Shown: one piece after another, positions 1-8,470 of the stretch
Numbering within the stretch: position 1 is the stretch's first letter
Layout: every line of letters starts with the position of its first letter
From: Terrabacter sp. Root85
Lineage (GTDB): Bacteria > Actinomycetota > Actinomycetes > Actinomycetales > Dermatophilaceae
Reading direction: 5' to 3'
Assembly: GCF_001429185.1 (NCBI RefSeq)
Contig: NZ_LMIW01000008.1
Span: 732,056-796,055 of the forward strand
DNA length: 64,000 nucleotides
The notes under the pieces: model-generated
The model's database searches: none
What the model was told of the DNA's origin: nothing
What the model saw: the letters and a program-made list of their open reading frames with translations, nothing else
Translations under genes and position numbers: made by a program

Positions 1-733
1 CGACGGGCAGGTCGGCGTACCAGTCGTAGAAGCTCGTCATGACGCCGCCGATGAGCTGGATGAAGCGGGTGCCGACGCAGTGCGACACCATCGACATCGC
101 GGGGATCGGCGAGAAGCCGGCGACGCGGTCGGGGCCGTACTCCTTGATCGTGTGGACGTGCGCGGCGGCCGCGATCTCGACGGCTTCGCCCCACGACGCG
201 CGCACGAGGCCGCCCTTGCCGCGGGCGCTCTGGTAGCGGCGGCGCTTGTCGGGATCGGTCGTGATCTCGTGCCAGGCGGCCACCGGGTCGCCGAGGCGGC
301 CCTTGGCCTCGCGGTACATCTCGAGGAGGACGCCACGCACGTAGGGGTAGCGCACGCGGGTGGGGGAGTAGGTGTACCAGGAGAAGGCCGCGCCGCGCGG
401 GCAGCCGCGGGGCTCGTACTCCGGTCGGTCGGGGCCGACGGACGGGTAGTCGGTCTGCTGCGTCTCCCAGGTGATGATCCCGTCCTTGACGTAGACCTTC
501 CACGAGCAGGAGCCGGTGCAGTTGACCCCGTGGGTCGAGCGAACGACCTTGTCGTGGCTCCACCGGTCGCGGTAGAAGACGTCGCCCGCTCGCCCGCCCT
601 CGCGGAAGACGGCACGCCCGTCGTCGGACTCCTCCCAGCGCGTGAAGAACCGACCGGCGCGGAGCAGCGCGGCCGAGGCCGGGCCGTCGACCCCACCCCT
701 GGCCGTGTCGGTGCTGCGGAAGGCCGCGCTCAC
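1..733 (-). CDS. narG: Respiratory nitrate reductase alpha subunit, N-terminal part (runs off left edge)
   Basis: Membrane-bound, cytoplasm-facing molybdenum subunit that reduces nitrate to nitrite. About 244 residues are visible, so the catalytic core and any narHJI partners lie outside the window. The reverse strand shows the NarG [4Fe-4S] signature: a His followed by Cys-x3-Cys (HGVNCTGSCSW) and a further Cys in EPRGCPRG. At the window edge is SFYDWYADLP, which carries the Asp that ligates Mo in NarG. I chose the GTG at 731-733; an ATG further upstream is out of frame and hits a stop. The start faces a divergent regulator gene, and a copy of a shared operator-like repeat lies about 50 bases upstream. 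The family call is firm; the start is likely. Confidence 0.93.
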   Translation of the reverse strand, partial: MSAAFRSTDTARGGVDGPASAALLRAGRFFTRWEESDDGRAVFREGGRAGDVFYRDRWSHDKVVRSTHGVNCTGSCSWKVYVKDGIITWETQQTDYPSVGPDRPEYEPRGCPRGAAFSWYTYSPTRVRYPYVRGVLLEMYREAKGRLGDPVAAWHEITTDPDKRRRYQSARGKGGLVRASWGEAVEIAAAAHVHTIKEYGPDRVAGFSPIPAMSMVSHCVGTRFIQLIGGVMTSFYDWYADLPV

Positions 734-780
734 GGGTGCCACCCCGGTCGGGCAACGCGGTGGGGCAGGAGAGGCATGAG

Positions 781-804
781 TCCTCCAAATCGACGATGGG
801 GGGT
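781..804. promoter_or_regulatory. Operator-like repeat upstream of narG (copy 1)
   Basis: TCCTCCAAATCGACGA followed by a G-run makes an imperfect TCCTCC...GGGGGG dyad. The same 16-base word, with one change, recurs at 971-986 before the divergent regulator gene. Likely a binding site for that regulator in the narG control region (inference). Confidence 0.5.
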
Positions 805-970
805 GCATCGAAGCGATCGGTTGCGCGGGTTCGACGACCGCCGTGGCACGGCCCCGGTGTCCCCGAACTGAGCGCAACGCTACTGCTCCCAGCGGGTTCC
901 GGCGCGGCAAACGGCAACTGGGCCAACGGCATTCTCGATCCCGCTTTTCGCTGAGGCAGGCTCTGGCTTA

Positions 971-996
971 TCCTCCAAATCAACGAAAAGGAGGAT
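971..996. promoter_or_regulatory. Operator-like repeat upstream of the regulator gene (copy 2)
   Basis: TCCTCCAAATCAACGA and the following GGAGGA form a TCCTCC-N13-GGAGGA dyad. The GGAGGA half also acts as ribosome binding site for the GTG at 1001, so binding here could block both transcription and translation of the regulator (autoregulation, inferred). Confidence 0.5.
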
Positions 997-1000
997 CGGC

Positions 1001-1768
1001 GTGCCAGGTGCCATCCGCAGCGACGTCCAGACGTCGCCCATGCGTCGGGCCGTCCTCGACCTGCTCGCCGACTCCGGCGACCCGGTCGGGACCCACGACG
1101 CCTCCGCCGGGACGCGCGGCCGCGAAAGAGGCGGGCTCAGCGCCTCCGAGGTCGGTGCCGCCCTCGGCCTCCACGTCACCACGGCTCGCTTCCACCTCGA
1201 GCGGCTCGTCGGCGCCGGGCTGGTCGCGACCGTGCAGCGGCGCGGCGCCGTGGGTCGGCCCCGCAAGATCTACGTCGACGCCCGGAGCACGCGGCCGGGC
1301 CTCGCGAGCCAGGAGGCCCTGCATGCCTTCACCGAGCTGCTGACGAGCGCCTGGTCCGACGCGGCGGACGGCTCGCCCGGCGACCCCGAGGGCGCCGGAG
1401 AGCGCTGGGTGCGTGGACGGCGCGAGGAGCCCGCGCCGCCGCCGGCCTCGACCCCGGGTGGCTGGCTCGGCAAGGTCGGCATGGCCGTCGACCTGCTCGA
1501 CGAGTGGGGCTACCGGCCCGAGCTGGCCACCTCCGAGGGTGGCCGTACCGTCGAGCTCACCCTCAACGACTGTCCCTTCCTCGCGATGGCGCGGGCCCAC
1601 CCGGAGGTCGTGTGCGCCATCCACCGGGGGCTGATCCGCGGCACCATGACCGCCGTCGGCGAGGAGGGCGCCGAGGTCGAGCTGCAGCCCTTCGTCACCG
1701 ATCGCACGTGCTCGGCACGTCTCACGACGCCAGCCACCTTCGGTCGCGAGCGGCCCGCTCGGGCATGA
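1001..1768 (+). CDS. Winged-helix transcriptional regulator with C-terminal cysteines (possible Fe-S/redox sensor)
   Basis: 255 residues from GTG 1001, behind a strong AAGGAGGA site. Residues about 45-90 form an ArsR/DeoR-like winged helix (LSASEVGAALGLHVTTARFH, then RRGAVGRPRKIY). The C-terminal part carries Cys in NDCPFLAMARAHPEVVC and again in VTDRTC. This spacing resembles the cluster-binding end of SufR-type [4Fe-4S] repressors, although the fourth Cys of that pattern is not obvious. It is transcribed away from narG and shares a duplicated operator-like word with it. A redox- or NO-responsive regulator of nitrate respiration is the natural reading; the ligand is not shown by sequence. 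Confidence 0.75.
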   Translation: MPGAIRSDVQTSPMRRAVLDLLADSGDPVGTHDASAGTRGRERGGLSASEVGAALGLHVTTARFHLERLVGAGLVATVQRRGAVGRPRKIYVDARSTRPGLASQEALHAFTELLTSAWSDAADGSPGDPEGAGERWVRGRREEPAPPPASTPGGWLGKVGMAVDLLDEWGYRPELATSEGGRTVELTLNDCPFLAMARAHPEVVCAIHRGLIRGTMTAVGEEGAEVELQPFVTDRTCSARLTTPATFGRERPARA

Positions 1769-1847
1769 CGCCGCACGGTCAGGTCGGGTCCGAGCCGGCT
1801 GGTGGCCGCGGTGAGAGGACCGGGCACCTGCCGGGTATGGGTGCGAG

Positions 1848-2132
1848 GTGAGCACGTCGTCAGCGCCCGGAGCCCCGCGCGGCCGGTCAGAGGGCGCCAA
1901 CGGCCGGAACGTCGGCCGGACCCTCGACCGGTCCTCGGCGACCTCAGGGCGGTCGGGTCCGTCCGACGGCATCGACCTCGCAGTGGCCGTCGACCTCGTG
2001 GTGGTGCGCCGTGGCCTGACCGCCGACGAGGCCCACGCGCTGCTGTGCAGGCACGCCGAGGCAACCGGCCGCGACCTCGACGACGTGGCGAGCGACGTCA
2101 TCGACCTCGGGACCTCGCGCCTGCCGCGCTGA
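1848..2132 (+). CDS. Small ANTAR-domain protein
   Basis: 94 residues from GTG 1848. The C-terminal half (RRGLTADEAHALLCRHA, then RDLDDVASDVID) matches the three-helix ANTAR fold, which binds paired hairpins in nascent RNA and prevents termination. The first 40 residues are Ser/Gly/Arg-rich and look unstructured; no GAF or receiver domain is present, so any signal input must come from a partner. It sits 79 bases after the winged-helix regulator on the same strand. ANTAR proteins regulate nitrate assimilation in several bacteria, but no target RNA was identified here. Confidence 0.6.
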   Translation: MSTSSAPGAPRGRSEGANGRNVGRTLDRSSATSGRSGPSDGIDLAVAVDLVVVRRGLTADEAHALLCRHAEATGRDLDDVASDVIDLGTSRLPR

Positions 2133-2184
2133 GGGGCAACCGCGGGATCTCGCGCCTCGTCGGCGAGTGGCTCGCCGACGTCGG

Positions 2185-2421
2185 CTAGGGCTCGGGGGGA
2201 GCCTCGCCGTTGGCCACGGTCTCGACCCAGTCGACGGCGGCGTCCGAGAGCTCCAGCCCGTCAGGCCCACGGCCGGCGAGCCACCAGGCGTCGGGGTCGA
2301 CGGGACCGCTGACTCGCGTGATGTCCTCGACGACGTCGAGCGGGAGCGGTTCGCCGTTGTGGGCGACGATCCAGTCCCTGGTCTCGGGTCGCACAGCGGA
2401 CCACCACGTCTCGAGTGACAT
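2185..2421 (-). CDS. Conserved hypothetical protein, 78 residues
   Basis: Reads MSLETWWSAVRPETRDWIVA onward, with a Trp-rich middle (DPDAWWLAG). No domain recognised; it looks like a small soluble actinobacterial protein of unknown role. An in-frame start ten codons further upstream exists, but the ATG at 2419-2421 fits the start of recognisable sequence. Encoded convergently to the ANTAR gene. Confidence 0.55.
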   Translation of the reverse strand: MSLETWWSAVRPETRDWIVAHNGEPLPLDVVEDITRVSGPVDPDAWWLAGRGPDGLELSDAAVDWVETVANGEAPPEP

Positions 2422-2461
2422 GAGCCCACTGTCGCAGCCTCGCGGGCGCACGTCGAGGGCC

Positions 2462-2950
2462 TCAGCCCGCAGGCGCCGGAACCCGCGACGGAGGGGCGAG
2501 CAGCCGGCGCACGATGAGCCGGCTCAGCAGGAGCGTGAGGATGAGCAGCGTCACCGACACGAACCCGCCGAGGCTGACGCTGTCGCCGAAGACGAGATCG
2601 ATGGTCTTGAGCACGACGAACTTGCTGCCGACGAGGACGCCCCACAGCAGCAGCCCGGCGCCGACCTTGCCCACGGCGCTGCGCGCGGCGGTGAACCGGC
2701 CCCTCGCCCGCTTCTTCACCGCGACGACGACCTCGAGGACGCCCTTGAGCAGGACCGCCGTGAGCAGCGACAGCGTGAAGGTCTCGCTGATGACCGCTGG
2801 GACGTACTCGATGAAGAGGTTGAGCACGACGACGTAGACGAAGACGTCGACGACGTCGGCGGCGCGCCCGGTATTCGATCGGGGCGTCGGATCGACCTGA
2901 CTGGGCACGGAACCCACTGTATGGGTGCCATCTCGCGGCGCCCGTGACAT
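2462..2950 (-). CDS. Small integral membrane protein
   Basis: About 162 residues with three or four hydrophobic segments: VVDVFVYVVVLNLFIEYVPA, then TLSLLTAVLLKGVLEVVVAV, GLLLWGVLVGSKFVVL and SVTLLILTLLLSRLIV. A basic stretch (KKRARGRFTAARS) follows the second segment. ATG 2948-2950 is preceded by GACGAGG at a plausible distance; a downstream GTG lacks such a site. No family function recognised. It is divergent from the molybdenum hydroxylase gene. Confidence 0.6.
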   Translation of the reverse strand: MSRAPRDGTHTVGSVPSQVDPTPRSNTGRAADVVDVFVYVVVLNLFIEYVPAVISETFTLSLLTAVLLKGVLEVVVAVKKRARGRFTAARSAVGKVGAGLLLWGVLVGSKFVVLKTIDLVFGDSVSLGGFVSVTLLILTLLLSRLIVRRLLAPPSRVPAPAG

Positions 2951-3089
2951 CGCGCCTCGTCGGCTCGTTGGGGCAGGGCAATCCGGATCCGCCTCTGCGG
3001 CGAACCACGGAGGCACCACCACGTGCGACCCGCCCCCACCCCACGGCACCCCGGACGCACGTGCACGTTCCGAGAAGGGACCCCAGTCA

Positions 3090-5435
3090 ATGACGACGAC
3101 GCCCGGCCACCCGCACGCCCAGAGCTCCGTCCGAGCCCATGGCTCACCACCCGACGGCATCAGCCGTAGGCGCTTCATCGGCTTCGTCGTCGCCGGGGCC
3201 ACGCTCACCGTCGCGGCGGAGGTCGGCGGCGCCGCTCCTGCCTCGGCCGCGGTCCCGAGTGCGCCGCAGGTGCCCGAGCTCTACGACCTCGGCGACCTCC
3301 AGACCCACTCGGCGCTCCCGACGTCGCAGCTGATCACCATCACCGTCGACGACCACGGCCTGGCCCACTTCGCGATCCCGCGGATGGAGGTCGGGCAGGG
3401 CATCACGACGGCCGCGGCCATGATCATCGCCGACGAGCTCTCGATGCGCGTCGAGGACGTACGCGTGACACTGGCCCCCGCGCGCCCCGAGCTCGTCTTC
3501 AACCAGCTCACCGGCGGGTCGAACACGATGCAGTCGATGTTCACCCCGATCCGGGTGGCCGCCGCGGTGGCCCGTGGGGCCCTCCTGGAGGCCGCGGCGA
3601 CCGCGCTCGGCGCCACCGTGGCCTCGCTCGTCGCCAAGGGCGGTGTCGTCACCGCTCCGGACGGCGGCACGCGAACGTATGCCGAGCTGTCGGGCGCCGC
3701 CGCGAGCTCGACGACGACGGCCGTGGACGTCGAGCTCACGGCGACGAGCTCGTTCGACGTCATCGGCACGCCCCGCAGCCGGATCGACGCGCTCGATGCC
3801 GTGACGGGGCGCAAGCGCTTCACCATGGACCTCGACGTGCCTGACGCCCTGCCGACGATGGTGTGCCGCCCGCCCACGCTCAACGGATCGCCGCGCAGCG
3901 TCGACAACCTCGCGGCGGTCCGGGCCCTGCCCGGCGTCACCGACGTCGTCGTCGTCGACACGGGTGTCGCCGTGCGGGCCGAGACGTTCGGCCAGTGCAT
4001 CGACGCCGTCCGCGCCCTCCGGGTCACGTGGGACGGCGGCCCGGTCGAGGGCGAGTCGGACGACTCGGTGCTGCGCCGGCTCAAGGCCGCCGAGCTGCCC
4101 ATGACCGTGCCCAAGGTGCCGCTGCTGGCGCAGACCGTCGACCTGCGCTTCGAGTTCATGTTCCGCAGCAGCGCGGCCCTCGAGCCCAACTGCGCCATCG
4201 CCGACGTCCGCGACGACCGAGCCACCGTCTGGGCCGGCCTCAAGGCTCCCATCGTCGCCCAGCGCAACATCGCCAAGGCCCTCGGCCTGCCGATCGCCCG
4301 CGTCGCCGTCAACGTCGTGACCGGCGGAGGGTCCTTCGGGCACAAGCTCTTCGGTGACGCGGCGATCGAGGCCGCGAAGATCTCCCGGGCCATGGGCAAG
4401 CCCGTCAAGCTCATGTGGCACCGGGCCGACGAGCCCCGTCAGGGGCGCACGCACCCGATGGCGACGTCACGGATCCGCGCCACGCTGCTCGCGGGTGAGG
4501 TGCTCACCTTCGAGCAGCGGCACACGAGCATCAAGACCGACTTCTCGCACGGCCTGGGCGAGCGGCTGACCGCGATGGCGTCAGAGCTCCCCGCCGGCCT
4601 GGGCAACCTCGGTCTGGCGGAGTCGATCTTCACGCTGACCCAGGAGCTGCCCTACGACTTCGGGGTCGTGACCCAGCTGCTGGGCGAGGTCGACATGGGC
4701 TTCAACACCGGCAGCATGCGCAACATCTACTCGCCCGACGTCGCCTGCGCCAACGAGCTGTTCATCGACCAGCTCGCCAAGAAGCTGCGCAAGGACCCGC
4801 TCGCCTTCCGCCTGGCGTTCCTGCGCAACGAGCGCGTCAAGGCCTGTCTGCGCAAGGTCGCCGAGGTCGGGCAGTGGGGACGGTCGATGCCGTCCGGCAC
4901 CGCCCAGGGGATCGCGATCCACTCGGAGTACAAGGGCGCGACGGCGGTCCTCGTCGAGATCGACTGCCGCCCCGAGACCGTGAACCGGCAGGTCCGAGAC
5001 GCCGTGACCGGTCCCCGCGTCACCAAGGCCGTCATCGCCATCGACGCCGGGCTCGTCGTCAACCCGCGCGGACTCGAGGCGCAGATGATGGGCGGCGTCT
5101 CCGACGGCATCGCGCTCGCCCTGACGAGCAGCAACCACCTGCAGGACGGTCACTTCCTCGAGGCGAGCTGGGACAACTACTTCTACACGCGCCAGTGGAA
5201 CGTGCCCCTGACCTTCGAGTGCATCGTCATGCCCTCGGACGCCGAGCTCCCCGGCGGCGCAGGGGAGGCCGGCGTCGCCGCCTCCGTCGCCGCCACGGCG
5301 TGTGCCTACGCCCGCGCCACCGGCACCGTCCCGACCCGGTTCCCGGTGAACCACGGGACCGTGTCGTTCACCCCGAAGACCTTCGTCCCCCCGGTGCCGC
5401 CGTCGCCCACCGACGGCCTCGCCCACACCTACTGA
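3090..5435 (+). CDS. Molybdopterin-binding large subunit of an aldehyde/isoquinoline oxidoreductase-type hydroxylase
   Basis: 781 residues from ATG 3090 behind GAGAAGGGA. Residues about 23-50 are a Tat signal (SRRRFIGFVVAGATL), so the folded enzyme is predicted to be exported. The body matches the xanthine oxidase-family large subunit, IorB-like: substrate/Mo motif GGGSFGHK around residue 411 and a C-terminal GGAGEAG loop holding the catalytic Glu. The family hydroxylates N-heterocycles or oxidises aldehydes using water; the substrate cannot be read from sequence. The [2Fe-2S] subunit follows after 11 bases. No FAD subunit is present, as in IorAB-type enzymes, so electrons probably pass to a cytochrome. 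Confidence 0.85.
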   Translation: MTTTPGHPHAQSSVRAHGSPPDGISRRRFIGFVVAGATLTVAAEVGGAAPASAAVPSAPQVPELYDLGDLQTHSALPTSQLITITVDDHGLAHFAIPRMEVGQGITTAAAMIIADELSMRVEDVRVTLAPARPELVFNQLTGGSNTMQSMFTPIRVAAAVARGALLEAAATALGATVASLVAKGGVVTAPDGGTRTYAELSGAAASSTTTAVDVELTATSSFDVIGTPRSRIDALDAVTGRKRFTMDLDVPDALPTMVCRPPTLNGSPRSVDNLAAVRALPGVTDVVVVDTGVAVRAETFGQCIDAVRALRVTWDGGPVEGESDDSVLRRLKAAELPMTVPKVPLLAQTVDLRFEFMFRSSAALEPNCAIADVRDDRATVWAGLKAPIVAQRNIAKALGLPIARVAVNVVTGGGSFGHKLFGDAAIEAAKISRAMGKPVKLMWHRADEPRQGRTHPMATSRIRATLLAGEVLTFEQRHTSIKTDFSHGLGERLTAMASELPAGLGNLGLAESIFTLTQELPYDFGVVTQLLGEVDMGFNTGSMRNIYSPDVACANELFIDQLAKKLRKDPLAFRLAFLRNERVKACLRKVAEVGQWGRSMPSGTAQGIAIHSEYKGATAVLVEIDCRPETVNRQVRDAVTGPRVTKAVIAIDAGLVVNPRGLEAQMMGGVSDGIALALTSSNHLQDGHFLEASWDNYFYTRQWNVPLTFECIVMPSDAELPGGAGEAGVAASVAATACAYARATGTVPTRFPVNHGTVSFTPKTFVPPVPPSPTDGLAHTY

Positions 5436-5446
5436 GGAGCACCCCC

Positions 5447-5923
5447 ATGGCACAGCACACCTTCCGGGTGAACGGCGAGTCCGTCACCGTCGACGTGGCC
5501 GACGACGTGCGGCTCCTCTGGGTCCTGCGCGACGTCCTCGGCATCACCGGACCCAAGTACGGGTGCGGCATCAACGTCTGCAAGGCCTGCACCTCGCACC
5601 TCAACGGCAAGGCCTTCAACCCCTGCTCGGTGCAGGTCAAGGACGTCGGCCCCGACGACGAGATCACGACGATCGAGGGCCTGCCCGACACGGTCGGCGC
5701 CGACCTGCATCCCATGCAGGAGGCGTGGCTGCAACGGGACGTCGCCCAGTGCGGCTACTGCCAGCCCGGCCAGATCATGGCGGCGGTGGCGCTGGTGCGC
5801 AAGGTCAGGGCCGAGGGTCGCGCCATCACCGACGACGACCTCGACGGCATCCGCAACGTCTGTCGGTGCGGCACGTACACCCGCATCCGCGAGGCGATCC
5901 GGGACGGCGCGGAGCGCATGTAG
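5447..5923 (+). CDS. [2Fe-2S] small subunit of the molybdenum hydroxylase
   Basis: 158 residues from ATG 5447, behind GAGGAGC. The N-terminal plant-ferredoxin-type cluster is KYGCGINVCKAC plus a Cys about 12 residues later; the second, helical cluster is QCGYCQPGQIM and NVCRCGTYTRI. All eight Cys are kept, but the usual CGxGxCGAC has become CGINVCKAC. It lacks its own signal peptide and would be exported bound to the Tat-targeted large subunit, as known for such pairs. Operon with the preceding gene. Confidence 0.9.
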   Translation: MAQHTFRVNGESVTVDVADDVRLLWVLRDVLGITGPKYGCGINVCKACTSHLNGKAFNPCSVQVKDVGPDDEITTIEGLPDTVGADLHPMQEAWLQRDVAQCGYCQPGQIMAAVALVRKVRAEGRAITDDDLDGIRNVCRCGTYTRIREAIRDGAERM

Positions 5924-6010
5924 CTCCGGCGCCGGCCGTCGACCAGCGGTCGGTCGACGGCCCACCGACGGCCGCGCGCCCTTCTGGCCGCGGCCGTCGG
6001 CTGACCATCC

Positions 6011-6045
6011 CTTGCACGTTTCTTGAGACTTTCTTGCAGAAAGTC
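6011..6045. promoter_or_regulatory. LacI-family-type operator (dyad plus direct repeats)
   Basis: GACTTTC-TTGCA-GAAAGTC (6027-6045) is a perfect 7-bp dyad. TTTCTTG occurs twice and TTGCA twice in the 35 bases. It resembles MalR-like operators of actinobacterial sugar genes, but no sugar gene adjoins it. Confidence 0.4.
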
Positions 6046-6143
6046 GGGCAATAGGGACGTATCCGCCCTTTGCGGCTGGTACACCTACTCCTGGGACACC
6101 GGCCACAGGGTAGAGCCGGGTGCCGCGACCAGGGAGAACCACG

Positions 6144-6326
6144 ATGAGTGCAGTGACGGCGGCCGACGACGAGACGTTCGCGACCGTGATGACCGGCAGC
6201 GAGCGGGCAGCGATGCTCGAGCGTCTCGCGCAGGCCTGCACGACGAGCGTGGTGGCCCCGGTCGGCGCGGCGCGGAACCGAGCAGGGCACTCCGCTCGTT
6301 CACTGGTCATGTGGCGTTGCCCCTGA
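6144..6326 (+). CDS. Possible small protein, 60 residues, unrecognised
   Basis: Opens with ATG 6144 after AGGGAGAACC and follows an AT-richer operator-like stretch. Reads MSAVTAADDETFATVMTGSE with a helical-looking middle, then a basic, less structured tail. No family recognised. It may be a genuine small ORF or the remnant of a longer gene once controlled by the upstream operator. Confidence 0.35.
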   Translation: MSAVTAADDETFATVMTGSERAAMLERLAQACTTSVVAPVGAARNRAGHSARSLVMWRCP

Positions 6327-6475
6327 CGGGATCCCCCGTCACCGTCGAACCACACCCCGAGCACCCCGCCGTCCGCGGCGCCCCGCCCCAGATCTGAGGC
6401 ACGGCCACCCGAACGCGGTCGGCGGGGGCTCGACACACCTCGACCCACCTCGGCGCGTCGCCGAGCCGTTGCCCG

Positions 6476-8266
6476 TCAGAGCTGGCGGCTGCTCAGCACC
6501 GACGAGCGGTCGATCTTGAGGATCCCGCCGTCGTCGACGAGGGAGTATGCCGTCCGCTCCTCGAACCGACGCCCGTCGTCGAAGACGTAGCGCAAGGTCG
6601 CCACGACCGACCGCGGTGCCGACCCGGTCGCCTGGCGGACGTCGACGGAGGAGACGGAGCCCCAGAAGCGCTCGTAGGTCGCGCGGCTGCCGGACGTCGT
6701 GGACCGGTAGCGGTCGGTCAGGCGCGCCCACCCCGCGTCCGTGTTGGCGGGGAGCAGCGCGTAGTAGTCCCGCACGGCACGGGCGAGCTCGGCGTCCGTC
6801 GGGCGCCCCGACACCGTCGTGGACGGAGCCGTCGAAGGAGCCGTGGACGGCGTGTTCGACGGGGTCGCCGGGCGCGTGCTGGTCGGAGCGGTCGTCGAGG
6901 GCGAGGACGACTCGGCCCGCGACGTCGTCGGCGACGTCGGCGGTCGCGTCACGCTGGGCGTCCTGGGGCTGGTCGACGCGACCGGCGGCGCAGCCTGGCC
7001 GCCGGGGTCGGTGGTGTCGCGCTGCAGGCCCCAGATGGCCAGGCCGGCGCCCGCGAGCACGAGGAGGGCCACGACGAGGAGCACGGCGGAGCGGCGGCGG
7101 CCCGGGGCCTCGCCGTCCCGGTCCACGTCAGCGCCACCCACGCCACCCTCGTCACCGTCGTCGCCGCCGCCCTCGAGCCGCGTCGCGTCGGAGGGTGGAG
7201 TCGCCATGACTCGGGCCGGCGCGTCGGTGGCGCCGGACGCCCCCGCCGCCGGCAGTCGGCTGGTGTCCGAGGTGTCGCCGCCCAGGTTGTCGCCGGCGAC
7301 CGACGCTGCGCCGCCCGCGGCCGCTGCGCCGGCCGCGGCCGCTGCGCCGGCGGTCCGGGCCGGCCCGCCCACGGGAAGAACCCGCGTACGGTCGGGCCGG
7401 AGGTCGGTCCCGGCACCGGGAGGTGGCACGGGGCCCCGGGGCGGACGTCCGGCGGCGACCTCGGCGAGGTCGGCCGAGACGTCCTGCATCGAGGGACGGT
7501 CGTCGGGAGACGCGGCGAGCATCGCGAGCAGGACAGGGGCGAGTGGACCGTCACCGGGCGGGGTGATCGAGCCGGAGGCCACCCGGTGCAGCAGCGCCAT
7601 CGGGTTGTTTCCGGTGCCGAACGGCGGCGAGCCCTCGACGGCGGCGTAGAGGGTCGCGCCGAGGGAGAAGACGTCCGAGGCCGGGCTCGACGGCGCCCCG
7701 CGCGCGACCTCCGGGGCGAGGTAGGCCGGGGTGCCGGTCACCATGCCGGTCGAGGTGAGGGACACGTCGCCGACGGCGTGCGAGATCCCGAAGTCGGTGA
7801 TGCGGGCCGTGCCGTCCTCGGCGACGAGCACGTTGCCGGGCTTGACGTCGCGGTGCACGATGTCGGCGCGGTGCGCGGCGGCGAGGGCCGAGCCCAGCTG
7901 GGCGCCGAGCTGGGCGACCTCGCGCACCGGAAGGGGGCCGCGCTCGGCCAGCACGGCGTGCAGGCTCCGCGACGGGAGGTACTGCATGACGAGGCACGGC
8001 TGGCCGTCGTGGTCGACGACGTCGAAGACGGGCACCGCGTTGGGGTGGTGCAGTCGGGCCGTGTTGCGGGCCTCCCGCATGGCGCGTGCGTGGGCGACGC
8101 GAGCGTCGGCCTCGTCGAGGCCGACGGGGGAGTGCAGCTGCTTGACGGCCACGGCGCGGCTCAGTCGCTCGTCCCAGGCCAGCCACACGTGACCCATGCC
8201 GCCGGAGCCGATCCGGTTCATGAGCCGGTAGCGCCCGGCGATGAGGTCAGGCTGTACGTCCACCAT
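6476..8266 (-). CDS. Receptor-type Ser/Thr protein kinase (PknB-like)
   Basis: 596 residues from ATG 8264-8266, preceded by GGAGGGAGAGG. Residues about 12-265 are a complete Hanks-type kinase: glycine loop IGSGGMGHVW, Lys in VAVKQLH, HRDVKPGN, DFG in ITDFGISH, and APE in YLAPEVA. An Ala-rich and acidic juxtamembrane region follows, then one membrane span near 392-413 (VLLVVALLVLAGAGLAIWGL), a Ser/Thr/Pro-rich linker and a C-terminal extracellular domain of about 105 residues beginning TDAELARAVRDYYALLP, which looks NTF2-like. No PASTA repeats. The extracellular domain is the probable sensor; its ligand is unknown. Divergent from the YihY gene. Confidence 0.92.
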   Translation of the reverse strand: MVDVQPDLIAGRYRLMNRIGSGGMGHVWLAWDERLSRAVAVKQLHSPVGLDEADARVAHARAMREARNTARLHHPNAVPVFDVVDHDGQPCLVMQYLPSRSLHAVLAERGPLPVREVAQLGAQLGSALAAAHRADIVHRDVKPGNVLVAEDGTARITDFGISHAVGDVSLTSTGMVTGTPAYLAPEVARGAPSSPASDVFSLGATLYAAVEGSPPFGTGNNPMALLHRVASGSITPPGDGPLAPVLLAMLAASPDDRPSMQDVSADLAEVAAGRPPRGPVPPPGAGTDLRPDRTRVLPVGGPARTAGAAAAAGAAAAGGAASVAGDNLGGDTSDTSRLPAAGASGATDAPARVMATPPSDATRLEGGGDDGDEGGVGGADVDRDGEAPGRRRSAVLLVVALLVLAGAGLAIWGLQRDTTDPGGQAAPPVASTSPRTPSVTRPPTSPTTSRAESSSPSTTAPTSTRPATPSNTPSTAPSTAPSTTVSGRPTDAELARAVRDYYALLPANTDAGWARLTDRYRSTTSGSRATYERFWGSVSSVDVRQATGSAPRSVVATLRYVFDDGRRFEERTAYSLVDDGGILKIDRSSVLSSRQL

Positions 8267-8470
8267 GCGCGGCCTCTCCCTCCGGTTCGTGTCGGCGCGT
8301 GCCGACGTGCGGTCAGTGGTGCCCGCCGTCCGGAGGCGACCACCTGCCCTGTCGGGCGACGCGTAGTGCTTCGTACCCACAGCAGCGCCCCATGCTGCCA
8401 TTGCCCGAAGACCAGCCGGGACCGGCCCCCGTCCCGTGCGGTCGTCCCACCCACTGGGTACGGGCAGGGA

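Noticed and set aside
1-733. narG as a truncated pseudogene
   Set aside because: It is cut only by the window edge; the visible part is intact with all cluster ligands.
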